Shown: positions 28,381 to 38,249 of the stretch, in pieces
Layout: every line of letters starts with the position of its first letter
Numbering within the stretch: the first letter of the stretch is position 1
Assembly (NCBI GenBank): GCA_902495005.1
Contig: CABUVL010000003.1
Location: 62,001-126,000, forward strand
Direction of reading: 5' to 3'
DNA: 64,000 bases
Origin: an uncultured Verrucomicrobiota bacterium
Lineage (GTDB): Bacteria > Verrucomicrobiota > Verrucomicrobiia > Opitutales > UBA9783
Notes under the pieces: model-generated
Database searches by the model: none
Told to the model about the DNA's origin: nothing
Seen by the model: only the letters and a program-made list of their open reading frames with translations
Program-made: the position numbers and the translations under genes

Positions 28381-29720
28381 CAAATATTCGCTTTGGAACA
28401 GACGGTATTCGAGGGCAAGTTGGAACTTGGCCCATCGTGCACGAGGCTTTTAATTGCTTGGGACAGGCCTGTTATGCGTGGGTAAAACAAAAAAATTGGC
28501 CCACCTCTGTTGCCATCGGTTGGGATACACGTGCATCGGGGCGTGAGCTTGCAGAATCATTTGCGCAAGGATTCTTGAGTTGTGGAGAGGCTAAGCTTAG
28601 CTTTTTAAACGTTACGCCAACGCCTGCCATCGCTTACTTTGTCGAAAAAGAAGGCTTGTCGCTTGGAGTTTCCATTACCGCTTCGCACAACCCAAGCACG
28701 GATAACGGGTTAAAGCTGTTTCAACGGGGTGGGCACAAGTTGTGCAGGGCCGATGAAGCGCTCATTGAAACTTTGGCCAAGCAGTTTTCCCCTAATAACT
28801 TGCCGGTTTTAAATAATGTTCGCGAAGTGGATGGAAGCTCTTATTACGTTGACGCCTTGCGCACTGAGTACTCAAATTTGAATTTTGCGAATAAGACGAT
28901 TGTCTTGGATACGGCAAACGGGGCTACGGCGTTTACAAGTTTACCCTATTTGAGATCCTTAGGGCTCAATGTGATTGCCTTGGGCGATGCGCCTGATGGC
29001 AGGAATATCAATGAGGATTGTGGCAGTGAGCACACGGATCATTTGCTTCGCAAGGTGATTGAGAGTGGGGCGTGGCTCGGAATTGCTCACGATGGGGACG
29101 GGGACCGCATCGTTGTCATTGACGAACAAGGAGAACGATTGGATGGAGATCAAGTATTGGGCATGCTGGCCCTCGATTTCCTCGAGCAAAATCGTTTAAA
29201 TCCCAAGTACATTGTGTTAACGGAACAAAGTAACTCAGGCTTAGACAGCACCTTGGCGGCCTACGGCATTCAAACGACTCGAACGGATGTTGGAGATCGT
29301 GAGGTCTTCTACGGCATGTTAAAGCAAGGAGCTCGCTTGGGGGGAGAAAGCTCGGGGCATATTATTTTGAGAGATCAGGCTAACACGGGAGATGGTCTTC
29401 GCGTGGCATTGTTGCTTATGCAGATGGCGCTTAAGAAGCCTTTATGTGAACGTAAAAAGCAAATTCATTTAAAGGAAAAATTGGAGCAATCTTTGCGTGT
29501 GAGCGCGAAGATACCGTTGAGCTCCATGCGGCATACGTTGGATTTTAAACGTTCTTGTGAGAAGGATGAAGTGCGGATGTGCGTCCGTTTTTCTGGCACT
29601 GAAAACAAGTTGCGGTTTTTAGTTGAGGCGGGCACGGCTGAAAAGTGCCAACAAATTTTGGAAGCTTGGTTGTTAGAGGCTAAACGCGATTTTCAAGAGC
29701 ATGGTATTGTAGTTAAGTAA
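28377..29720 (+). CDS. glmM: Phosphoglucosamine mutase
   Basis: Converts glucosamine-6-phosphate to glucosamine-1-phosphate for UDP-GlcNAc. 447 residues, usual length. Visible: N-terminal 'RFGTDGIRG', the phosphoserine loop 'ITASHNPSTDNG' with catalytic Ser103, the metal-binding DGDGDR (residues 239-244), the sugar-binding 'GGESSGHI' and the phosphate loop 'RFSGTENKLRFLVE'. The RFGTDGIRG start and GGESSGHI fit GlmM rather than phosphoglucomutase or phosphomannomutase. glmS, the preceding step, lies in the same window on the other strand. Confidence 0.94.
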   Translation: MTNIRFGTDGIRGQVGTWPIVHEAFNCLGQACYAWVKQKNWPTSVAIGWDTRASGRELAESFAQGFLSCGEAKLSFLNVTPTPAIAYFVEKEGLSLGVSITASHNPSTDNGLKLFQRGGHKLCRADEALIETLAKQFSPNNLPVLNNVREVDGSSYYVDALRTEYSNLNFANKTIVLDTANGATAFTSLPYLRSLGLNVIALGDAPDGRNINEDCGSEHTDHLLRKVIESGAWLGIAHDGDGDRIVVIDEQGERLDGDQVLGMLALDFLEQNRLNPKYIVLTEQSNSGLDSTLAAYGIQTTRTDVGDREVFYGMLKQGARLGGESSGHIILRDQANTGDGLRVALLLMQMALKKPLCERKKQIHLKEKLEQSLRVSAKIPLSSMRHTLDFKRSCEKDEVRMCVRFSGTENKLRFLVEAGTAEKCQQILEAWLLEAKRDFQEHGIVVK

Positions 29721-29722
29721 AA

Positions 29723-32119
29723 GTGACTCCCATTGAAAAAAAGTACACGCGAACTTCTCTGGAAGTTTGGTTCAAGGCCTATCGTAAGTGGTGGTGGGAT
29801 AAGTACTTTTTGCCCGTTGATGTTCAGTTGGCAGAACAAGTCTTAAATCAAGGGGTTCGGACTATTACGGTGGAAGATCAGCTGTTAATGGTCACGGGCC
29901 AGTGGGGAAATCAGCCTTACGTATCAACGCTTGAATTGAATTCGGAAGGCGCACTTGTGCTTAATTTTTCGACGAAGAATCCCGGCGTTGGAAAGGCTTT
30001 TGCGGCGGCTGGACTCATATCGTTAGAGCGATTAATTGAAGAAAACCTGACTTACCTGTGCCGTTGTGATGAGCTTCCTTTGACCAGCGCGGGTGATCGT
30101 CTTGGGCCTCTCGACAACGGCGCTAAAAAAATTAAGAAGGGTCAGTTGAAATTTTTTAAAAATGGGCAAAATTTAGCATTTGAAGTCTTTTTTTATCACG
30201 CCAGCGGCCCCCGTCAAATTTCTTCTCAAAGCCGTGGATTAACGCTTGAAGAGCGGGAATGCCTGTTAAATTTGTCATGCGTTACACAAAAATACGGCTT
30301 CCATTGGACAGAAACATTTTTCCAAAGTTCTAAGAAAGAACGCTTTTGCGATTTTATAGGGATAGAGTTACCACGTTTATCGCGCAAGTATGATTTGGAA
30401 ATGCCCGACAACATTCAACAATTGAGTGCTGGGGTAAAGCTCATAGAATCTGCACTGGACATTGACGATAACAGTGCCTTGCAACAAACATATTGGGTCG
30501 GTTCAACGCCATTGCCAGCCGACGAATTGCAACAATTTTCGCCAGCGAAGCATCACATATACTGGTCCGATAAGTACGGATTGTTGCAATGGGCCGAAGA
30601 AGAAATTGACTGGACGCGTCGCTTGAATCAATTGCGGAAACATTGCCAACAATTGCCTCCGTACTTGCTGATTTCCTTATTTAATAATTTTAAGGTTAGA
30701 GAAAATGCCCTTGCGTGGCTCGATAATTTGAAGGCCAAGCTTCCATTGAGCTGCCATCTAACAGTTCCCCTACGCCCTTATCAATTGGCAGGTGTGAAGT
30801 GCTTGAAGCACTTGCTCGATATGAAATGCCATCCTCTGATCGCCGACGAAATGGGCTTAGGGAAAACACGTCAGATTTTGAGCACGATTCAATGGATTAA
30901 TACAGAGGCCTCCTGCAAGCAACCGACACTCATCATTTGCCCGGCAAGTGTAATTTCATCTTGGCAAAATGAACAAAATCAATATTTCCCATCTTTAAAA
31001 TTACAGGTGCTTTCTCGACAAACGTTGTCAATTTTGACGCAAGACACGAGCGATCTGTTTGTCATAAGTTATTCACAATTGAGAACATGTGTTAATAAGT
31101 TAAAGATGATTTCTTTTCAATTTGTCGTTTTAGATGAGGCTCAATACATTAAGAATCCTCATTCCAAAACGACGCTGGCGTGTTTCAAATTGAGCTCACG
31201 ATTTAGAATTGCGGCGACGGGCACGCCGCTTGAAAATTCGTTGAATGACGTTTGGTCCATTTTTAACTTTTTAATGCCCGGCTTGTTGGGCAGTTACCGT
31301 GATTTTCAAACGTTTTTACAGCGAGAAGACGCTTGTCAGCGGCTTAAAATACAGTTGGCCCCATTTGTTCTCCGGAGGACCAAGCACGAAGTTTTAAACG
31401 AATTGCCCAAGAAGACCGAACAGAATGTTTACTGCCAAATGACTGAATGGCAAAGGCAATTATACGATACGTATAGAAATGGCTATAAACAAATTAAGCA
31501 CGGAAACTGGGGTGCCTTGTTCGTTTTATTTTTAAGACTTCGACAAATCTGTTGCGATCCAAGCCTACTGCCTGACTTTAGGAATGAAAATGCAGATATG
31601 GGCGCTAAGTTGTTGTGGCTTAGGGAGCAGCTCGGTGTTTGTGAACGAAACAAGCAAAAGATTATTATCTTTAGTCAGTTTAGACGCCTGCTTGAACGAA
31701 TTTTGCCACTGGTGAGTGTCTTTTACCCCGGTAAGACTTTTATATTAACCGGCAACACGGCGGTTGATCAAAGACGAGAGCTGATTAAAAATTTCCAAGA
31801 AGCGCAGGAGGCCGCTTTTTTAATCAGTTTGAAGGCGGGGGGTACGGGCATAACGCTTCACTCGGCGAGCACGGTGTTCTTAATGGACCCTTGGTGGAAT
31901 CCGTCCATCGAACAGCAAGCTATTGCGCGTGTGCATCGGTTGGGACAACAGCATCCCTTGCAAGTTTATCGACTGCTGATTAAGGGATCCATCGAGGATA
32001 AAATTCAAAAATTACAAAAGCAAAAGGGGGAAATATTCTCACACTTGTTTGAGAAAGACAATCAATTGTCCCCGGCAGATCGTTGGCAGTTGCTTTACGA
32101 TTTAATTGATCAGAAATAG
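29723..32119 (+). CDS. SNF2-family DEAD/DEAH helicase-like ATPase
   Basis: A 798-residue Swi2/Snf2 ATPase starting at GTG 29723, two bases after glmM. The N-terminal 340 residues have no clear motif except a polar, tryptophan-containing region typical of bacterial SNF2 proteins. The motor spans about residues 350-798: Walker A 'ADEMGLGKT' near residue 375, 'LIICPASVISSWQNE', Walker B 'VLDEAQYIKN', 'ATGTPLENSLNDVWSIF', then 'IIIFSQFRRLLE', 'ISLKAGGTGITLHSAS' and 'QQAIARVHRLGQ'. These proteins move on double-stranded DNA or remodel bound proteins; RNA polymerase recycling (RapA-like) is one possible role. The target is unknown. Confidence 0.9.
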   Translation: MTPIEKKYTRTSLEVWFKAYRKWWWDKYFLPVDVQLAEQVLNQGVRTITVEDQLLMVTGQWGNQPYVSTLELNSEGALVLNFSTKNPGVGKAFAAAGLISLERLIEENLTYLCRCDELPLTSAGDRLGPLDNGAKKIKKGQLKFFKNGQNLAFEVFFYHASGPRQISSQSRGLTLEERECLLNLSCVTQKYGFHWTETFFQSSKKERFCDFIGIELPRLSRKYDLEMPDNIQQLSAGVKLIESALDIDDNSALQQTYWVGSTPLPADELQQFSPAKHHIYWSDKYGLLQWAEEEIDWTRRLNQLRKHCQQLPPYLLISLFNNFKVRENALAWLDNLKAKLPLSCHLTVPLRPYQLAGVKCLKHLLDMKCHPLIADEMGLGKTRQILSTIQWINTEASCKQPTLIICPASVISSWQNEQNQYFPSLKLQVLSRQTLSILTQDTSDLFVISYSQLRTCVNKLKMISFQFVVLDEAQYIKNPHSKTTLACFKLSSRFRIAATGTPLENSLNDVWSIFNFLMPGLLGSYRDFQTFLQREDACQRLKIQLAPFVLRRTKHEVLNELPKKTEQNVYCQMTEWQRQLYDTYRNGYKQIKHGNWGALFVLFLRLRQICCDPSLLPDFRNENADMGAKLLWLREQLGVCERNKQKIIIFSQFRRLLERILPLVSVFYPGKTFILTGNTAVDQRRELIKNFQEAQEAAFLISLKAGGTGITLHSASTVFLMDPWWNPSIEQQAIARVHRLGQQHPLQVYRLLIKGSIEDKIQKLQKQKGEIFSHLFEKDNQLSPADRWQLLYDLIDQK

Positions 32120-32122
32120 CGC

Positions 32123-33748
32123 CTATAAAACTTGTTTGGCAATTTTGTAGGCCTTTAAGTATTGCTTGCAGAACTTGTCCGTCAATTCGGTCGACAATTG
32201 AATTTCCAACAAAGGCTTTTTTGATCTCAACAAGGGGCGTAAGGTGTTGCACATCCAATCGTAAGAAATATCATCTAAATCTTCCAAAATGGCCAACGCC
32301 TCATCGGCTTCGCGTTCGTGTCCCTTTTCTCGTGCAAGGATAATTGCTTCCCACGCCCGTGACAATTCTGTGTAAGTGTCCATGAACAGCACCTTGGATA
32401 AGAATCGAATGGATTGAAAGCATGTGGCCGTCCACGCGGCGCAGTACTCAAAGTCGGCTGGATTTGCGAATGGGTTCAGGTCATCTGCCAGCATCCTCGA
32501 TTTCTTTTCCTCAACATAAAAATCCTTACGTATGGGGGTACGACCTAAGGGGACATACTGAGGCCCACCTGGTACTCCCACCTTAAACCCGCTGAGGTTT
32601 TGACCTTCTTCTGAAACAATGTACTCGATGAAACGTGCGGCTACGTTCGGGTGTGGGGCACCGCGAAACATAGAGATTGGGTCGGGAGAGACGGAAGATC
32701 CCCGTTTCGGCATTACAAATTCCACGCGATTTGAGTTGCAACGCACACGTAAGATGTCTTTCTGGTAGCGTCCGTAAAAATCAACGACCACGCCGGCCGC
32801 GCAGTTACCAATGGATACGTCCCAGACGGTGGATACAGAATTGTCGGTGAAATAGCGCGAATTCGCCATGATTTTTTGCATCATTTTGAGCCCCTTCATC
32901 CACCCTTCATTCAACGCGGCGCGCTCTTGCTCGGCCGTTAATTGGCTTTGTTGCAGGCTGCTTAAATAGCGATCGCAGACCATCCGCATTTGCTGTTGAA
33001 ACATCATTTCAAAGCACTTGATGACAACACTGCTTTGCACGGGATCCACCATGGCAATTTGTCTAAAAAATTTAGGAGAAGTCAAATCCATCCATTGAGT
33101 TGGGGCTTTGCCCATATTCAGGTCCTGAATGCGATCCACGTTGTAAATAATGCCAAAGCTTGACAGTGAGGACCCTATCCATCGGCCCTCTTTATCCCAT
33201 AGGTAGTCGCCGGCCAACTTATATGGAATAACGTCGTCGCAGAACCAATCGGGGTGGCTTTCGACAACACCGGAACTTATGAGTTGCCCTACCTCCGCAG
33301 CGTGCTTGTGTTCAATGACGCCGCCTCCGAAGAGGATGTCAATGCCACAGCCCACATGAGAGGTTAAAAATGCCTTGCGCGCCTCATTGTCGGAGGCCTT
33401 GAGGCTAATGTTGGAAAAATCAGTTTGAACCGTTTGATTCCAAACTTGGTGGAGGTCCCTTTCCCAATGGAGTCGGAATGAATTGATAAACACAGAGTCA
33501 ACGTACCTAATAATTTCACCCGTACTGCCAGGAATACGCCAATCGATGCTTACCGTGCGTCCTGTTTTTTCGCTGTACCACTTGCAAAAGCCCATTTCTA
33601 CTTCCGAACGAATGGACTCATTGTGAGGCGTGATGATAATCAGGGTATCATCGGCTTTTTTATTGAGTTGCTGATTGGACTGTTTGAAAAATATGGGAAG
33701 GCCAATAACAAGCGTGATAATACTTAGGAGGAGGAAGTATTTTTTCAT
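32123..33748 (-). CDS. ABC transporter substrate-binding protein (iron/polyamine-type)
   Basis: A 541-residue exported protein with an N-terminal helix (about residues 4-21) and a type 2 periplasmic binding fold: 'TLIIITPHNESIRSEVEMGF' opens like ferric-iron and phosphonate binding proteins, followed by 'DILFGGGVIEH', 'GSSLSSFGIIYNVDRI' and 'AARFIEYIVSEEGQ'. It is longer than usual (about 340) because of a helical C-terminal region with several Cys and Trp. It lies 10 bases after the ABC ATPase gene, so the two form an operon. The helix lacks a lipobox and may anchor the protein. The ligand is not readable. Confidence 0.85.
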   Translation of the reverse strand: MKKYFLLLSIITLVIGLPIFFKQSNQQLNKKADDTLIIITPHNESIRSEVEMGFCKWYSEKTGRTVSIDWRIPGSTGEIIRYVDSVFINSFRLHWERDLHQVWNQTVQTDFSNISLKASDNEARKAFLTSHVGCGIDILFGGGVIEHKHAAEVGQLISSGVVESHPDWFCDDVIPYKLAGDYLWDKEGRWIGSSLSSFGIIYNVDRIQDLNMGKAPTQWMDLTSPKFFRQIAMVDPVQSSVVIKCFEMMFQQQMRMVCDRYLSSLQQSQLTAEQERAALNEGWMKGLKMMQKIMANSRYFTDNSVSTVWDVSIGNCAAGVVVDFYGRYQKDILRVRCNSNRVEFVMPKRGSSVSPDPISMFRGAPHPNVAARFIEYIVSEEGQNLSGFKVGVPGGPQYVPLGRTPIRKDFYVEEKKSRMLADDLNPFANPADFEYCAAWTATCFQSIRFLSKVLFMDTYTELSRAWEAIILAREKGHEREADEALAILEDLDDISYDWMCNTLRPLLRSKKPLLEIQLSTELTDKFCKQYLKAYKIAKQVL

Positions 33749-33758
33749 GGAAAATTAC

Positions 33759-34826
33759 TTACTGTGGCAAAATAACGACATCTTCAGGCAGCACATTGGC
33801 AAACAGACCCTTTTGCAATTGATGTTCCATGTGCCTTGGGTTTAATTCCGAAATACGTAGCGTGACACCATTTTTTATAAAATCATAATGCGCGACTTCG
33901 CCGTAATAGGTCGTCTGTCCGATCATGCCGTCTGTCGAGTTTTCTTCTGAAGCAAATGTTTTTAATCTAAAAGCCTCGGGCCTTATGGACAGAACCACAT
34001 TCCCAGAGGCCGGTACAGGTGTATTTCCGCACCAATAACCTCGATAATCTCCAATCGTCGTGCGCACTAAAAGCTGATGATCATTTTTTTCTATGATGTT
34101 GCCCGGGAGGAAGTTAGTTTCTCCCAAGAAGTGGGCTACGAATTGATTGGTGGGCTGCTTGTACACCTCAATCGGATTGCCAATTTGTTCCACGTGCCCC
34201 TTTGAAAAAATGGCGATGCGATCCGCAATCGAAAGTGCTTCTGCTTGGTCGTGGGTTACGTAAATGGTCGTGAGCTGGAATTCTTTGCAAATCCGACGGA
34301 TTTCGGTGCGCATTTCTATGCGTAACTTGGCATCTAGGTTGGACAAGGGTTCGTCCAAAAGGAGGCACTTGGGTAAAACTGCCAAGGCCCGTGCTAACGC
34401 AACACGTTGCTGCTGACCGCCCGATAATTCGTTCGGTTTGCGATTTGCGTAAGCGTCCATTTTTACAGAAATTAAGGCCTGCTCCACCTTGTCCTTAATT
34501 TTCTTGGCGGGCAATTTTTTCTGCTGTAGGCCGAAGGCTACGTTTTGGGCCACCGTCATGTGAGGCCACAGCGCGTAACTTTGAAAGACCATGCCCGTCT
34601 TGCGCTTGTGTGGTGCCAACTTGGATACTTCTTTATCGCCGAAAAAAATCTGTCCTTTGTCGGGGGTGTAAAAGCCTGCCAGCAAACGTAGTAAGGTTGT
34701 TTTCCCGCAACCACTGGGGCCTAATAGGAAAAAAAGTTCACCGGCTTTGATGTGCACATTGATCCCATCGAGTGCAACGATTTGTCCGAATTTCTTCACA
34801 ATGTTTTCAATGCGAATATCGATCAT
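33759..34826 (-). CDS. ABC transporter ATP-binding protein (FbpC/PotA type)
   Basis: A 355-residue ATPase. Walker A 'GPSGCGKTT' (residues 36-44), Q-loop 'MVFQSYALWPHMTV', signature 'LSGGQQQRVALARAL', Walker B 'LLLDEPLSNLDA' and switch His in 'YVTHDQAEAL'. The C-terminal third is a TOBE-type domain ('VVLSIRPEAFRLK'), found in importers of iron, spermidine/putrescine, phosphonate or sugars. Together with the downstream binding protein it forms an importer lacking any permease gene within the window. A 159-base gap separates it from glmS. Confidence 0.93.
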   Translation of the reverse strand: MIDIRIENIVKKFGQIVALDGINVHIKAGELFFLLGPSGCGKTTLLRLLAGFYTPDKGQIFFGDKEVSKLAPHKRKTGMVFQSYALWPHMTVAQNVAFGLQQKKLPAKKIKDKVEQALISVKMDAYANRKPNELSGGQQQRVALARALAVLPKCLLLDEPLSNLDAKLRIEMRTEIRRICKEFQLTTIYVTHDQAEALSIADRIAIFSKGHVEQIGNPIEVYKQPTNQFVAHFLGETNFLPGNIIEKNDHQLLVRTTIGDYRGYWCGNTPVPASGNVVLSIRPEAFRLKTFASEENSTDGMIGQTTYYGEVAHYDFIKNGVTLRISELNPRHMEHQLQKGLFANVLPEDVVILPQ

Positions 34827-34985
34827 TTAGCCTAAAAATTCTTCAACTTGACCCACGAAGTCAAATCTATTTTGATGTGATTTCATTCATGCCTATAAAA
34901 TAGGGGCAAAAACGACGACGTGCACGCGCAATGAATCGCATTGTTTTCCCTGTTGGACTGAGCGCGATTCCACTTGGTTGGATTT

Positions 34986-36848
34986 TCATTCTACGGTGAC
35001 GGACTTGGCCAAGTTGCGCGGTTTGTCGACGTTACAATGGCGTTCTAAGGCCGTGTAGTAAGCGAATAATTGCAATGGCAGTACAGAAACAATGGGCAAA
35101 ATTGCCGGATGGACGGGCGGTATTTTGACGATGTCATCGTACGCTTTCTCGGGGATTTCCACGCCTTCTGTGCCAATAACAATGATTTTGCCACCGCGCG
35201 CTTTGACCTCCATCATGTTGCTGACCACCTTGCTCAGAAGGTAGGGATCCGTCGCCAAAAATACGCTTGGGCATTGTTCGTCAATTAAGGCAATGGGCCC
35301 GTGCTTCAATTCGGCTGCTGGGTAAGCTTCTGCATGAATGTAAGAGAGCTCTTTTAATTTTAGAGCTCCTTCCATGGCCACCGGGTATAAAATTTGCCGT
35401 CCTAAGAACAGGAAATGTTGAAAATGTGCATACTTGTGCGCCAGCGCCTGCATGGTCTTGTCGCAAGCTTTGAGGATTTGTTCACTGAGGATTGATAAGG
35501 ACTTAAGCGCGTTGACGATTTGGCAACCTTCCGTGAAACTCATATCGCGCATACGACCCAGGTACAAGGCCAACATGGTTAAGGTGCAGACTTGGCCGGT
35601 GAAGGCTTTTGTCGATGCCACGCCAATTTCAGGTCCAGAACGTTGATAGATACCGCCGTCAGACTCACGCGCGATGGTTGAGCCCACGACGTTGGTGATG
35701 GCCAATGCCCTAAAACCTTTCCTTTGTGCCTCTCGTAAGGCGGCTAAAGTGTCAATGGTTTCGCCCGATTGGCTTACAACCAATACGAGTGTGTGTTTAT
35801 CCAAGGGGGTATTGCGGTATCGAAATTCTGAGGCATATTCCACCTCCACGGGGATACGTGCGTATTGTTCTATTAAGTACTCGGCGATAAGACAAGCGTT
35901 GTAAGCGGTTCCGCAGCCCAGTAATAAAATTCTATCGACCTGGCGTAATTCGTAACCCGATAAACGCAAACCGCCCAAGTGAGCGGTGCTGTCATCTTTT
36001 GAAAAGCGGCCCCGTATGGTATTATTCAATGCAATAGGTTGCTCGAAAATCTCCTTTTGCATGTAATGATTGTACCCGTCCAGATTGGCAAAATTGGTGT
36101 CCCAATCGATGACCTCGATGTTGGAATGAATGGGGGTATTACTGAAGTCTTGTATCGTAAATTGATTGCCGTGGATGTGCACAATTTCGTTGTCGGCCAA
36201 ATAGACAACGTTCTTTGTTCGACTGGCAAATGCACTTACGTCACTGGCCAAGAATAGGCCCTCATCCTCAACGCCTAAAATCAGTGGAGAACTTTTGCGA
36301 GCTCCGATCATCGCTTGTGGGCAGTCGGTACACAACACTACGATGCCGTACGTTCCCTGAATCTCCATCAAACTGGTACGTACACTTTCTAAAAACCGTT
36401 CTTCACAGTCGGCTATATTTGTGATGTGGCTGTAGTGGTAGGCAATGAGATTACAGAGGACTTCAGAGTCTGTTTCGCTCTTAAATGAATACCCCTCTTG
36501 TATCAAAAATTTCTTTAATGTGACATAATTTTCTATGACACCGTTGTGAACTAAAATGATTTTGCCGTCACAGCTGTAATGTGGGTGGGCATTGACTTCA
36601 CTTATGTTGCCGTGCGTGGCCCAGCGAGTGTGACCAATACCGATGTTGCCGTGCAGGTTGGCTTTTTCGACCAATTTAGCCAATTGTTCGACGTGGCCGA
36701 CGGCCTTTAAGAGCTTAAAATTGCCTTCTTGGGTATTACCGATGCTAATGCCTGCAGAATCGTAGCCCCTATACTCCAATCGCTTTAATCCCTGGATTAA
36801 AACTTGCACTGCCTCGTTTTTTCCTATATAACTAATTATACCGCACAT
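34986..36848 (-). CDS. glmS: Glutamine--fructose-6-phosphate aminotransferase (isomerizing)
   Basis: Makes glucosamine-6-phosphate from fructose-6-phosphate and glutamine. 620 residues. The N-terminal glutaminase begins MCGIISYIG with the nucleophile Cys2, then 'RLEYRGYDSAGI' and 'GIGHTRWATHGN'. Two SIS isomerase domains follow: 'LLLGCGTAYNACLIAEY', 'VVSQSGETIDTLAALREA', 'LGRQILYPVAMEGALKLKE' and 'HAEAYPAAELKHGP'. The C-terminus 'PRNLAKSVTVE' is the conserved GlmS end. Only 53 bases separate it from divergent glgC, too little for a glmS ribozyme. With glmM nearby it supplies UDP-GlcNAc. Confidence 0.96.
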   Translation of the reverse strand: MCGIISYIGKNEAVQVLIQGLKRLEYRGYDSAGISIGNTQEGNFKLLKAVGHVEQLAKLVEKANLHGNIGIGHTRWATHGNISEVNAHPHYSCDGKIILVHNGVIENYVTLKKFLIQEGYSFKSETDSEVLCNLIAYHYSHITNIADCEERFLESVRTSLMEIQGTYGIVVLCTDCPQAMIGARKSSPLILGVEDEGLFLASDVSAFASRTKNVVYLADNEIVHIHGNQFTIQDFSNTPIHSNIEVIDWDTNFANLDGYNHYMQKEIFEQPIALNNTIRGRFSKDDSTAHLGGLRLSGYELRQVDRILLLGCGTAYNACLIAEYLIEQYARIPVEVEYASEFRYRNTPLDKHTLVLVVSQSGETIDTLAALREAQRKGFRALAITNVVGSTIARESDGGIYQRSGPEIGVASTKAFTGQVCTLTMLALYLGRMRDMSFTEGCQIVNALKSLSILSEQILKACDKTMQALAHKYAHFQHFLFLGRQILYPVAMEGALKLKELSYIHAEAYPAAELKHGPIALIDEQCPSVFLATDPYLLSKVVSNMMEVKARGGKIIVIGTEGVEIPEKAYDDIVKIPPVHPAILPIVSVLPLQLFAYYTALERHCNVDKPRNLAKSVTVE

Positions 36849-36901
36849 TAGTAAAACACCATGGAAGAAAAATAGGCTTCCATCAAGAAAAATTTAAAAT
36901 T

Positions 36902-38176
36902 ATGAATCGTTTTAACTCCAATGTCTGTTGTATTATTATGGGAGGTGGACGTGGTACTCGCTTAGCCCCTTTGACGCAAGTTCGTTGTAAGCCTGCGGTG
37001 CCTTTGGGAGGCAAATACAGGTTAGTCGACATTCCCATCAGTAATTGCTTAAATTCTGGATACAATAAAATTTATTTACTCACGCAGTTTAATACGGAAT
37101 CCTTGCACCGGCATATCCATGAAAGTTATTGCTTCGATTATTTTTCCGGCGGATTTGTTGAAATTTTATCGGCGGAACAAACCGAGTGTAATGACGCTTG
37201 GTACCGTGGAACGGCGGATGCAGTTCGTCAAAATTTGATACACATTCCGATACAAGACGATCAAACCGTCATCATTTTGTCGGGAGATCAGTTATACCGC
37301 ATGGACTTGCAGGCCTTTGTTAAGCAACATGAGGAAACGGGGGCTGACATTACCATTGCCACTAAGGCGATGCCCGCGAATCAGGTAAGTCAGTTTGGGG
37401 TTATGCAGGTGGAAGACGATTGGCGTATTAAGCGTTTTGTTGAAAAGCCAAAGGACCCAGAGTTGGTAAAATCTTTGCAAGTGGGAGCCGCCATTCGGGC
37501 TCAGATCAAGGACAAGAGCGCGCAAGATTATTGTTTGGTGTCGATGGGAATTTACGCGTTTAAGGCAAAGGTGTTAAAGGAATGCCTGAACTCCGATTAT
37601 CACGATTTTGGTAAGGACATTATTCCACAAGCTTTGGGCAAGTACGACTTGTGTGGATATTTATTCGAGGGGTATTGGGAAGATATTGGTACGATTGCCG
37701 CATTTTTTGAGGCCAATTTAATGCTGACCGACAACTTGCCCGCATTTGATTTTTACGACGAACTTGCCCCGATTTATTCAAGACCTAGGCATCTGGCCGC
37801 GTCTAAGTTGAACAGTTGTACGGTTAATCATTCCATTGTCGCTGAAGGTTGCATCGTTACACGCTCAAATTTGAACCGCTGCATCATTGGAATTCGCTCC
37901 ATTATTCGCGGCGGCACGCAGCTCGAAAATGTTTACATGATGGGCGCGGATCGTTACGAACGGCTCGATCAAATGCCAGAAACCCCCCATCTTGGAATTG
38001 GCAAAAATTGCTATATTCGCAATGCAATTATTGATCGCAACGTGCGCATTGGCAATAACGTACGACTTTCCCCGGAAGGCAAGGCGGATGGTTTCCATCA
38101 AGGCCCCATTTACGTCAAAGATGGCATCCTTTGTATCGCGAAAAACGGTGTTATTCCAGACAATACAATATTGTAA
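36902..38176 (+). CDS. glgC: Glucose-1-phosphate adenylyltransferase
   Basis: Makes ADP-glucose for glycogen. 424 residues. N-terminal nucleotidyltransferase with 'MGGGRGTRLAPLT', 'RCKPAVPLGGKYRLVDIPIS', 'GTADAVRQNLIHI' and 'ILSGDQLYRMD'; later 'FVEKPKDPE' and 'YWEDIGTIAAFFEAN'. The C-terminal left-handed beta helix has 'SIVAEGCIV' and 'IIDRNVRIGNNV'-type hexapeptides. The first 15 residues and 'PAVPLGGKYRLVDIPISNC' fit GlgC rather than other sugar nucleotidyltransferases. It is a single-gene unit ended by a strong terminator. glgP lies 9 kb away; glgA and glgB are outside the window. Confidence 0.95.
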   Translation: MNRFNSNVCCIIMGGGRGTRLAPLTQVRCKPAVPLGGKYRLVDIPISNCLNSGYNKIYLLTQFNTESLHRHIHESYCFDYFSGGFVEILSAEQTECNDAWYRGTADAVRQNLIHIPIQDDQTVIILSGDQLYRMDLQAFVKQHEETGADITIATKAMPANQVSQFGVMQVEDDWRIKRFVEKPKDPELVKSLQVGAAIRAQIKDKSAQDYCLVSMGIYAFKAKVLKECLNSDYHDFGKDIIPQALGKYDLCGYLFEGYWEDIGTIAAFFEANLMLTDNLPAFDFYDELAPIYSRPRHLAASKLNSCTVNHSIVAEGCIVTRSNLNRCIIGIRSIIRGGTQLENVYMMGADRYERLDQMPETPHLGIGKNCYIRNAIIDRNVRIGNNVRLSPEGKADGFHQGPIYVKDGILCIAKNGVIPDNTIL

Positions 38177-38203
38177 TTGCCTCCATTAGCCCTTCTATTT
38201 AAA

Positions 38204-38249
38204 AACGCCCTCGGAATGCGCTGAAGACTTCCGGGGGCGTTATTTTTTT
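38204..38249 (+). terminator. Intrinsic terminator of glgC
   Basis: AACGCCCTCGGAA (38204-38216) pairs with TTCCGGGGGCGTT (38229-38241) in a 13-base stem with one G-T wobble and a 12-base loop, followed by ATTTTTTT. One of the clearest terminators in the window. Confidence 0.9.

Noticed and set aside
36849..36901. glmS ribozyme
   Set aside because: Only 53 bases separate glmS from divergent glgC, too short, and no matching core was seen.
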